Shown piece by piece: positions 1 to 5,216 of a stretch of 5,231 bases of DNA (its first letter is position 1; each line of letters begins with the position of its first letter). The DNA lies in contig CANORX010000081.1 of assembly GCA_947569225.1 (NCBI GenBank), forward strand, positions 1-5,231. The letters run 5' to 3'. The notes under the pieces are model-generated. The model was not told the origin of the DNA. It saw only the letters and a list, made by a program, of their open reading frames with translations, and did no database searches. This DNA comes from an uncultured Clostridia bacterium. GTDB taxonomy: Bacteria; Bacillota_I; Bacilli_A; RF39; UBA660. The position numbers and the translations under genes are program-made.

Positions 1-2
1 TA

Positions 3-31
3 TTTACTTCTTGTTTTTTTGTATGTATAAT
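3..31 (+). promoter_or_regulatory. Promoter of the tetR-ABC exporter operon
   Basis: A sigma-70/sigma-A type promoter is visible: -35 TTTACT at 3-8 (four of six consensus bases), a 17-base spacer, and a perfect -10 TATAAT at 26-31. Transcription should begin near 38, giving a leader of about 35 bases before the TetR start at 73. The operator palindrome at 42-59 begins only a few bases after the expected start site, so a bound repressor would block the polymerase. The call rests on sequence match and position only. Confidence 0.72.
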
Positions 32-41
32 AGCAGTTGAT

Positions 42-59
42 ATATAACATAAGTTATAT
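42..59. promoter_or_regulatory. Probable TetR operator palindrome
   Basis: The sequence ATATAACATAAGTTATAT is an inverted repeat with perfect 7-base arms (ATATAAC at 42-48, GTTATAT at 53-59) around a 4-base centre. Its size suits a TetR dimer. It lies between the -10 box and the Shine-Dalgarno of the TetR gene, which is the usual place for a self-repressing operator. The arms could also fold as a small RNA hairpin, but there is no U-tract of terminator type, so a protein site is the better reading. I did not see a second copy of this palindrome in the window. Confidence 0.7.
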
Positions 60-62
60 TTT

Positions 63-68
63 AGGAGG
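63..68 (+). promoter_or_regulatory. Shine-Dalgarno that fixes the TetR start
   Basis: AGGAGG lies four bases upstream of the ATG at 73. It makes that ATG the start in preference to an in-frame TTG at 37, which has no binding site, lies at the expected transcription start, and would put the operator palindrome inside the coding region. Confidence 0.85.
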
Positions 69-72
69 AGTT

Positions 73-657
73 ATGCCACCGGTTAGAAAGTTTGATAGAG
101 ATAGTATTATTAGGGCAAGTCTTTTACTTATAGAGAAAGAAGGTAAGAGTAATTTTAATGCTAGAAAGTTAGCTTCTTATTTAGGTTCTTCAGTTCAACC
201 AATATTTCATTATTTTGAAAATATGGAAGATTTAGAGAAGTGTGTGTATGATCGGATTTATGGTATTTATGTTAGTAAGATGCTAGGTGAGGCTAATGAT
301 GAGATAGATAGTTATAAAAGAATAGGTTTACAATATGTAAGGTTTGCTAGAGAACATAAGGAGTTTTTTAAGATGATTTTTATGCAGAAGACAGATTTTA
401 ATTCTGATGATTTTTTAGCAAGTGGTGAGCCTATAGATAATATTATAGAATCAGGTAGAAAGTTTACTGGTTTGAGTTATGATATGCAAAGAGAGTTTCA
501 TAAAAGTGTTTGGATTTTTACTCATGGTATAGCTTGTTTAGTTAATACTGAAACGGTTTGTTTAAGTGATATAGAGGTAGAAAAGCTTCTTACTGAAACG
601 GTTAAGAGTATGTTAATAGGTTACAAGAAAGGAAAAATGTATGAAGAAAGTAATTGA
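73..657 (+). CDS. TetR/AcrR-family transcriptional regulator
   Basis: This 194-residue protein is a one-component, ligand-responsive DNA-binding regulator, most likely a repressor of its own operon. Residues about 8-56 form the TetR DNA-binding domain: helix 1 (FDRDSIIRASLLLIEKEG) is followed by the helix-turn-helix, with NARKLASYLG and the hallmark HYFENMEDL ending near residue 54. The remainder is a helical ligand-binding and dimerisation domain. The segment YVRFAREHKEFFKMIF and the motif W147-I-F-T-H151-G resemble the WHG-type TetR C-terminal domain. The ATG at 73 is chosen because AGGAGG precedes it by four bases. The 3' end overlaps the ABC ATPase gene by 17 bases, so the regulator is co-transcribed with the exporter it presumably controls. 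The palindrome at 42-59 is its likely target. The inducer cannot be read from the sequence; by analogy with such operons it may be the exporter's substrate, which is inference. Confidence 0.92.
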   Translation: MPPVRKFDRDSIIRASLLLIEKEGKSNFNARKLASYLGSSVQPIFHYFENMEDLEKCVYDRIYGIYVSKMLGEANDEIDSYKRIGLQYVRFAREHKEFFKMIFMQKTDFNSDDFLASGEPIDNIIESGRKFTGLSYDMQREFHKSVWIFTHGIACLVNTETVCLSDIEVEKLLTETVKSMLIGYKKGKMYEESN

Positions 658-1579
658 GGTTAGTAATTTAACAAAGGAATATAAGAGTGTGAGAGCAGTA
701 AATGATATTTCTTTTGATGTTTATGAAGGGGAGATTGTAGGTTTATTAGGGCCTAATGGGAGTGGTAAGTCTACAACTATTAATTCTATTTTGTCTCTTC
801 TTAGTTTTAGTAAGGGGAGTATAAAGATTTTTGGTGAAGAGATGAGTCCTAATCTTTATGAAGTTAAAAGAAATATTGGAGTGGTGTTTCAGGATGTTGC
901 TGTTTTTGATGAGCTTTCGGTTCTTGAGAATATAGATTATTTTTGTGGACTATATATTAAAGATAAAAGTGTGCGCAAAGAGTATGTGGAAGATGCGATT
1001 AATTTAGTAGGACTTCTAGATTTTAAAAAGTTTTATCCGAAGCAATTATCTGGTGGTCTTCTTCGTAGGTTAAATATAGCTTGTGGTATAGCGCATAAGC
1101 CTAAACTTATATTTTTAGATGAACCTACTGTTGCAGTTGACCCGCAAAGTAGAAATAATATTCTTGATGGGATTTTGAAGTTGAGGAGTGAAGGCGCGAC
1201 TATTATTTATACTACTCATTATATGGAAGAAGTAGAGATTTTGTGTGATAGAATTATTATTATGGATAAGGGGAGTATTATTGCAAGCGGTACAAGTGAT
1301 GAGTTAAAGGAGCTTGCTAATATAGAAGAGAAAGTAAGTGTTCATATTAGTGAGTTAAGTGATGAGGTAATAGAGAAAATAAAGTCTTTAAAGAATGTTG
1401 AAGAGGTTAATTATAACGGGGATGTTTTAGTTGTTATTTATAAAAAGGGTGAGGATAATTTAGTAAAGTTAATGGATTTTTTAAGTAAGAATAAAATTAG
1501 ATATGATAAGATTTTTAGTGAGAGGCCTACTCTTAATGATGTGTTTTTAGAACTTACTGGAAAGGAATTAAGAGACTAA
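641..1579 (+). CDS. ABC-2 type exporter, ATP-binding subunit
   Basis: This 312-residue cytoplasmic ATPase powers the two permeases encoded next to it. Visible motifs are Walker A GPNGSGKST (37-45), Q-loop Q84, signature LSGGLLRR (136-143), Walker B LIFLDEP with catalytic E161 (156-162), D-loop around D167, and H-loop H193 in TTHYMEE. All catalytic residues are present. Two mild departures are Leu instead of Gln in the LSGGQ signature and Ala165 where related exporters often have Gly before VDPQSR. Residues about 228-312 are a C-terminal extension ending in PTLNDVFLELTGKELRD, typical of the DUF4162 tail of drug, antibiotic and lipid exporter ATPases. The length and one-ATPase, two-permease layout match LnrL of Bacillus subtilis and SagG of streptococci. 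AAAGGA at 628-633 sits seven bases before the ATG. The start overlaps the regulator gene by 17 bases and the stop shares one base with the next start (TAATG), indicating translational coupling. The substrate is unknown. Confidence 0.95.
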   Translation: MKKVIEVSNLTKEYKSVRAVNDISFDVYEGEIVGLLGPNGSGKSTTINSILSLLSFSKGSIKIFGEEMSPNLYEVKRNIGVVFQDVAVFDELSVLENIDYFCGLYIKDKSVRKEYVEDAINLVGLLDFKKFYPKQLSGGLLRRLNIACGIAHKPKLIFLDEPTVAVDPQSRNNILDGILKLRSEGATIIYTTHYMEEVEILCDRIIIMDKGSIIASGTSDELKELANIEEKVSVHISELSDEVIEKIKSLKNVEEVNYNGDVLVVIYKKGEDNLVKLMDFLSKNKIRYDKIFSERPTLNDVFLELTGKELRD

Positions 1580-2745
1580 TGTTTATTCACAATTTTAAGT
1601 ATTCTTTGAAGACTTTGTTTAAAGATAAAATATTGATTTTTTGGACTTTTATGTTTCCTATTATTTTAGGTACTTTGTTTAGTTTGGCTTTTTCTAATAT
1701 TGAGGATAGTGAGAAGTTAAAGGTAATTGATATTGCTGTTGTTGATAATGGTAATGTGGTTTTTAAGAATGTTTTTGATTCTTTAAGTGATGAGGATAGT
1801 GATGATAGACTTTTTAATGTTAGGTATGTGAGTGAAGAAGAGGCTATTAAGCTTTTAGAGAGTGAGAAGATAACTGGATATGTACTTGCTCAAGTGAAGC
1901 CTAAAGTTGTGGTTTCTAATAATGGGATTAATGAGACTGTTTTAAAATATGTTGTTGATGAAATTATAGAGTATCAGAGTATAGTTAGTAATTTTTTGGC
2001 TTCAAGTATGCATGAAATTAGGTTAGAAGATATTCAAATGAGTGAGTTTGTTTTAGATATATATAGTGAAGTTAGTAAGAAAATGAATGAAGAGGTTAAT
2101 ATTCATGATATTTCTAGTGAGAATCTTTCTTATACTATGATAGAGTTTTATACTTTGATTGCTATGACTTGTTTGTATGGAGGGATTTTTGCAGTTGTTT
2201 CTATTAATAATACACTTGCTAATATGAGTTTTAAAGGGGCTCGTGTTTCTGTTAGTCCTACATCAAAAAAGATTGTTATTTTGTCTAGGTTATTAGCTAG
2301 TTATGTTATTCAGTTACTTGGTTTAGTTATTTTGTTTCTTTTTACTATTTTTGTTTTAGATGTTGATTATGGTAATGATTTAAGTCTTGTTGTTTTGACA
2401 AGTTTAGTTGGAAGTTTAGCAGGTCTTTCTTTAGGTGTTTTTGTTAGTTCTATTTTTAAAAGTAGTGAAAATACTAAGACAAGTATTCTTATAGCTTTTA
2501 CAATGGCAGGGTGTTTTTTGTCAGGTATGATGGGTATTACTATGAAGTATGTTGTTGATTCTAAGGCGCCTATTCTTAATAAGATTAATCCTGCGGCTAT
2601 GATTACTGATGCTTTTTATAGTTTGTATTATTTTACTACAAGAGATAGATTTTGGTTTAATATTATTAGTTTAGTTATTTTTTCAGTTATTTTAATTGTG
2701 GTGTCTATTTTTAGTTTGAGGAGGCAAAGGTATGATAGTATTTAA
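1579..2745 (+). CDS. ABC-2 type exporter permease, first subunit
   Basis: This 388-residue integral membrane protein is one half of the transmembrane channel. It has the ABC2_membrane_3-type layout: a basic cytoplasmic N-terminus, TM1 at about 18-38 (rich in F, L and I with P27), a large acidic extracytoplasmic domain at about 39-185, and then five membrane segments near 186-208, 234-260, 268-292, 301-321 and 360-379. It ends in a basic cytoplasmic tail (SLRRQRYDSI). The stretch 219-237 between TM2 and TM3, which carries a basic SPTSKK, corresponds to the coupling-helix region that touches the ATPase in this family. The closing LNKINPAAMITDAFYSLYYF (333-352) is the usual conserved block before the last helix. 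The start codon overlaps the ATPase stop by one base; AAAGGA at 1561-1566 is rather far upstream (12 bases), so translation probably depends on coupling. It most likely pairs with the next gene as a heterodimer, like LnrM/LnrN or SagH/SagI. Confidence 0.9.
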   Translation: MFIHNFKYSLKTLFKDKILIFWTFMFPIILGTLFSLAFSNIEDSEKLKVIDIAVVDNGNVVFKNVFDSLSDEDSDDRLFNVRYVSEEEAIKLLESEKITGYVLAQVKPKVVVSNNGINETVLKYVVDEIIEYQSIVSNFLASSMHEIRLEDIQMSEFVLDIYSEVSKKMNEEVNIHDISSENLSYTMIEFYTLIAMTCLYGGIFAVVSINNTLANMSFKGARVSVSPTSKKIVILSRLLASYVIQLLGLVILFLFTIFVLDVDYGNDLSLVVLTSLVGSLAGLSLGVFVSSIFKSSENTKTSILIAFTMAGCFLSGMMGITMKYVVDSKAPILNKINPAAMITDAFYSLYYFTTRDRFWFNIISLVIFSVILIVVSIFSLRRQRYDSI

Positions 2746-3877
2746 GTCATTTTTAAGAGTATTAAATAAGAATAAAGCTCCTGTTATTTTGTTTACTGTT
2801 ATGTTAGTTATTTTTGGGGTTATTAATTTTACTAGTAATGATAGTACTGATGTTTTTACTAGTAGTAGGCCTGATGTTTTAATTGTTAATAAAGATGTGA
2901 ATGAAGGTATTACAAAGACTTTTATTGATTATATTTCTAAAAGGGCAGAAATTATCAAGTTATCTGATAATGAGAGTATAGATGATGCTTTGTTTTATAG
3001 GAATGTTAATTATGTTATTTATATTCCTCTGGGTTTTAGAGATGATATTATTAATGGGAATAAACCTAGTTTAGAGGTTAAGAGTACTGGGGATTATCAG
3101 GCAAGTTTGGCACAGATGATGGTTAATAAGTTTTTGAGAGTTGTTAATGTTTATAGTGGGGACTTTAATGATGAATGGCAACTTATTAATTATGTAAATA
3201 GTACTTTTAGTAATGAAACTAATGTGGAGATTACTTCTAAATTGGATGTTGATAGTCTTAGTAGAATGGCAACGTATTTTAATTTTATGAATTATACTAT
3301 GTTAGCTGGTCTTGTTTTTGTTATTAGTATTGTTATGACTAGTTTTAAGAATGTTAATATTAGTAAGAGAACTACCATGGGTAGTATGAGTTATAGAAGA
3401 GTTAATATGTATTTACTTTTATCTAATCTAGTTTTTGCTTTAGTTTTCTGGCTAGTTTGTATGATTTTGAGTTTTGTTCTGTTAGGTGATATTTTGTTTA
3501 GTTTGCATGGCGTTATGTATATTGTTAATTCTTTCATATTTACTATCGTTAGTTTGACTATAGCTTTACTTATAGGGAATTTGATAAGTAATAAGAATGC
3601 AGTTAATGGTATTGTAAATTTGATAGCACTTGGTAGTAGTTTTCTTTGTGGGGCTTTTGTTCCTGTAGAGTTTATGCCTAAGAGTGTTGTGAATTTGAGT
3701 CGTGTTTTTCCAAGTTATTATTATATTAATAGTAATGAATTAATTAAGAGTATGGAAGTTGTTAATTTTGAAAGTTTGTTACCAGTATTTAAGAATATTA
3801 TTTTTATGTTAGCTTTTGTAGTTTTGTTTGTTATTTTGATAAATGTTGTTTCTTGGAAAAAGAGAAGGTTTGCATGA
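2732..3877 (+). CDS. ABC-2 type exporter permease, second subunit
   Basis: This 381-residue membrane protein has the same architecture as the preceding permease and is probably its distant paralogue. TM1 is at about 16-33, an extracytoplasmic domain spans about 34-185, and five segments follow, starting with TM2 at 186-207 and ending with TM6 at 355-375. The tail WKKRRFA is strongly basic and therefore cytoplasmic. The segment CGAFVPVEFMP, followed by a conserved-type FPSYYYINS block, fits the loop and helix before the last membrane span in ABC-2 permeases. A strong GAGGAGG at 2718-2724 lies seven bases before the ATG, inside the end of the previous gene, which overlaps by 14 bases. With the ATPase it should form a two-permease exporter of an amphipathic compound, peptide or lipid; the substrate class is inferred from relatives such as LnrLMN and SagGHI. 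A candidate terminator begins nine bases after its TGA stop, so this is the last gene of the operon. Confidence 0.9.
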   Translation: MIVFKSFLRVLNKNKAPVILFTVMLVIFGVINFTSNDSTDVFTSSRPDVLIVNKDVNEGITKTFIDYISKRAEIIKLSDNESIDDALFYRNVNYVIYIPLGFRDDIINGNKPSLEVKSTGDYQASLAQMMVNKFLRVVNVYSGDFNDEWQLINYVNSTFSNETNVEITSKLDVDSLSRMATYFNFMNYTMLAGLVFVISIVMTSFKNVNISKRTTMGSMSYRRVNMYLLLSNLVFALVFWLVCMILSFVLLGDILFSLHGVMYIVNSFIFTIVSLTIALLIGNLISNKNAVNGIVNLIALGSSFLCGAFVPVEFMPKSVVNLSRVFPSYYYINSNELIKSMEVVNFESLLPVFKNIIFMLAFVVLFVILINVVSWKKRRFA

Positions 3878-3885
3878 AAGTTTCT

Positions 3886-3919
3886 AGAGTATTTTCTTTT
3901 TAGATTTTACTCTTTTTTT
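3886..3919 (+). terminator. Candidate intrinsic terminator of the exporter operon
   Basis: A 6-base stem (AGAGTA at 3886-3891, TACTCT at 3908-3913) encloses a 16-base AT-rich loop and is followed directly by a run of Ts to 3919. The stem is short and weak, but its place just after the last permease and before the next promoter supports the role. Termination may be incomplete, allowing some read-through into the next unit. Confidence 0.5.
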
Positions 3920-3961
3920 GTAAAGTGTTTTATTTAGTTTCATATTTTGATTATGTTTGTG

Positions 3962-3984
3962 TGTTATAATGTGGGTGTAGGAGG
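3962..3984 (+). promoter_or_regulatory. Extended -10 promoter and RBS of the second unit
   Basis: TGTTATAAT at 3962-3970 is a perfect extended -10 element (TG, one base, TATAAT). No good -35 is seen at 16-18 bases spacing (ATATTT at 3942-3947), which extended -10 promoters can tolerate. The expected transcription start near 3977 is only about a dozen bases from the ATG at 3990, so the AGGAGG at 3979-3984 would lie almost at the 5' end of the message. AGGAGG is five bases from the ATG. Confidence 0.65.
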
Positions 3985-3989
3985 ATTTT

Positions 3990-4565
3990 ATGAAAGATAG
4001 TACAGAAAGTATTAAGAATTTGACTGATAAGATTGTTAGAAGTTTGCCTTTTTTGTTAGATCCTAAAGTTAATGAAGCCGCTTCAGTGGTTATTTATGAT
4101 AATATGCAAAAGTGTTTAGAGATTTCTAATAGTGTTAGCGATATACAATCTATTGGTAATACTCTTCAAATTCTTGTTAATTATGCTCGTGAGTATAATA
4201 TTAGTGGTTTAATGAGTGTATGTGCTAGATGGAATAATGTAGCTCGTGAGAAGTTAGAGACTTTTAAAAAGCATGAGAGTAAATCAGGAGAACTTAGCGA
4301 AGATTATGTTTTTAGAATGTTAGATAGTCTTGAAGTAGTTGTTAATAATCCTGATATGCAAGATGCTCAAGTTTTAAATGAAGCTAGAGAAGAGTTAGAT
4401 AGTCTTGAAGATAGAATTAAGTCTAGTTCTTTACCTATTAATGTGGTTAAAAATGCAAGATATAGAATATCTATGCTTAGAGGTAGTTTGAATGTGAGCT
4501 TAGTTATTATTGCTGATTTGTCTAGTGTACGTAGATTATTAAATAATGCAAGAAGATTCAGTTAA
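3990..4565 (+). CDS. Uncharacterised helical protein, upstream partner of DUF4186
   Basis: I do not recognise the family of this 191-residue protein. It has no signal peptide, no convincing membrane span and no catalytic motif. The composition is typical of an all-helical soluble protein: amphipathic stretches at about 4-23, 28-48, 51-69, 73-93, 103-119, 125-147 and 150-190, with few glycines and only two prolines after residue 25 (P121, P149). There is one tryptophan (W81) and two isolated cysteines (C42, C78), so no metal site is evident. A polar linker near 94-104 (HESKSGELSED) may separate two helical halves. The C-terminus is basic (VRRLLNNARRF). The ATG at 3990 has AGGAGG five bases upstream. 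Codon use matches the neighbours, so it does not look recently acquired. Its last 20 bases overlap the DUF4186 gene, implying co-expression and perhaps interaction. A scaffold or nucleic-acid-binding role is possible but unsupported. Confidence 0.85.
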   Translation: MKDSTESIKNLTDKIVRSLPFLLDPKVNEAASVVIYDNMQKCLEISNSVSDIQSIGNTLQILVNYAREYNISGLMSVCARWNNVAREKLETFKKHESKSGELSEDYVFRMLDSLEVVVNNPDMQDAQVLNEAREELDSLEDRIKSSSLPINVVKNARYRISMLRGSLNVSLVIIADLSSVRRLLNNARRFS

Positions 4566-4908
4566 TGCTTTGTTTGATTCTTTGTCTAAGTCTAAGTTTA
4601 GGAGTAGTTTTCATTTAAAAGATAAGGATAAAGAGTATGTTAATTCTAAAGGGTTTGAGGTTATTAGAGAACATGCTTATGATTTTGTTAGGAAAAGATT
4701 GGCTTCTAAAGTTATTCTTAATGATGGAAAACAGACACCAACTTATGGGCATCCGATTTTTATTGGTCAACACGCGACGGCTACATGTTGTAGAACTTGT
4801 TTGTATAAATGGCATCATATTGGTATGAATAGAGATTTGAGTCAAAGTGAAATAGATTATATTGTTGATGTTTTAATGACTTGGATAAATAAAGAAATTA
4901 ATTTATGA
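4546..4908 (+). CDS. DUF4186 family protein
   Basis: This 120-residue protein is recognisable end to end as the DUF4186 family: SKSKFRSSFHLKDKDKEYV near the N-terminus (14-32), IREHAYDFVRKRL (40-52), DGKQTPTYGHPIF (60-72), QHATATCCRTCLYKWHHI (75-92) and a closing helix with EIDYIVDVLMTWI (102-114). Length is as expected for the family and it appears intact. Function is unknown. The dense set H69, H76, C81, C82, C85, H90 and H91 looks like a metal-binding or redox centre, which is inference from residue types. No signal peptide or membrane span is present, so it is probably cytoplasmic. The ATG at 4546 lies inside the preceding gene (20-base overlap) and has no clear Shine-Dalgarno; upstream sequence is only TTATTAAATA. 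Translation probably relies on ribosomes from the upstream gene. A later in-frame TTG at 4570 would also leave the conserved part whole, but is less likely. A good terminator follows. Confidence 0.92.
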   Translation: MQEDSVNALFDSLSKSKFRSSFHLKDKDKEYVNSKGFEVIREHAYDFVRKRLASKVILNDGKQTPTYGHPIFIGQHATATCCRTCLYKWHHIGMNRDLSQSEIDYIVDVLMTWINKEINL

Positions 4909-4918
4909 TTTTTATTTT

Positions 4919-4950
4919 AGATACTAAATTTATTTTTGGTGTCTTTTTTT
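4919..4950 (+). terminator. Intrinsic terminator after the DUF4186 gene
   Basis: A 10-base stem pairs AGATACTAAA (4919-4928) with TTTGGTGTCT (4935-4944), including two G-U pairs, around a 6-base loop TTTATT. It runs straight into seven Ts (4944-4950), then one G and seven more Ts. It starts ten bases after the stop codon of the DUF4186 gene, so it closes the two-gene unit. Confidence 0.82.
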
Positions 4951-5060
4951 GTTTTTTTATAATTTTTTAGAAAATATATCTTTTAAATTTTTTGTTTTTT
5001 TTTATTAGTATGATTTTTAAAAAAAGTGTCAAAATTTGTTTTCTTTTTAGCCTTGGTTTT

Positions 5061-5082
5061 ATAGTGCTTTGTACTATTTTTT
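5061..5082 (+). terminator. Second hairpin with T-tract, possible backup terminator
   Basis: ATAGTGC (5061-5067) pairs with GTACTAT (5071-5077), including one G-U pair, around a three-base TTT loop. The last base of the stem begins a T-run to 5082. It has the shape of an intrinsic terminator. As no confident gene lies between it and the terminator at 4919-4950, it may catch read-through or end a small unannotated transcript. In a region this T-rich a chance match is possible. Confidence 0.4.
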
Positions 5083-5150
5083 GTATGATTTTATTTTTGA
5101 AAAAATGCCAAAAAATTAAAAATGTTAAAATTTAAAAGTTGGAATTTTTA

Positions 5151-5168
5151 AAAAAAATCGATTTTTTT
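5151..5168. repeat. Perfect 18-base palindrome inside direct repeats
   Basis: AAAAAAATCGATTTTTTT reads the same on both strands. It sits between two direct repeats that match at 12 of 13 positions: AAGTTGGAATTTT (5136-5148) and AAGTGGGAATTTT (5171-5183). The spacing between repeat starts is 35 bases. It has no unpaired loop, so it is a poor terminator as it stands; its A and T tracts would favour bent DNA or a protein-binding site. Confidence 0.45.
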
Positions 5169-5194
5169 CTAAGTGGGAATTTTAGCGGTAAGTG

Positions 5195-5216
5195 TATAAT
5201 TTTCCCTAAAGTTAGG
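5195..5216 (+). promoter_or_regulatory. Candidate promoter with operator-like inverted repeat
   Basis: TATAAT at 5195-5200 is a perfect -10 box. Four bases later, CCTAAAGTTAGG (5205-5216) is an inverted repeat with 5-base arms around AG, covering the expected start site near 5207. No good -35 is seen at 16-18 bases spacing. The arrangement resembles the promoter-plus-palindrome of the exporter operon, though the palindrome sequence is different. It would drive a gene starting beyond the window end. Confidence 0.42.

Noticed and set aside
37..72. TetR reading frame extended upstream to a TTG at 37
   Set aside because: There is no ribosome binding site for it, it lies at the predicted transcription start, and the extra 12 residues would cover the operator palindrome. 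The ATG at 73 has AGGAGG in front.
657..3877. UGA as tryptophan (mycoplasma-type code)
   Set aside because: The regulator, second permease and DUF4186 genes all end in TGA at expected lengths, and TGG is used for tryptophan, so the standard bacterial code applies.
3947..3952. TTGATT as the -35 of the second promoter
   Set aside because: It is only 12 bases from the -10 box, too close for a functional spacer; the extended -10 explains the promoter better.
4637..4828. 63-residue open frame on the plus strand in another phase
   Set aside because: It is contained in the DUF4186 gene, has no own RBS and is a frame shadow.
4615..4845. 76-residue open frame on the minus strand
   Set aside because: It lies entirely within the well-recognised DUF4186 gene and its product resembles no family I know; it is a shadow of the real frame.
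5005..5034. Minus-strand promoter with TTGACA (complement of 5027-5032)
   Set aside because: The -35 is perfect, but no convincing -10 lies at the right distance (only ACTAAT-like) and no minus-strand gene follows it. Left as chance in AT-rich DNA.
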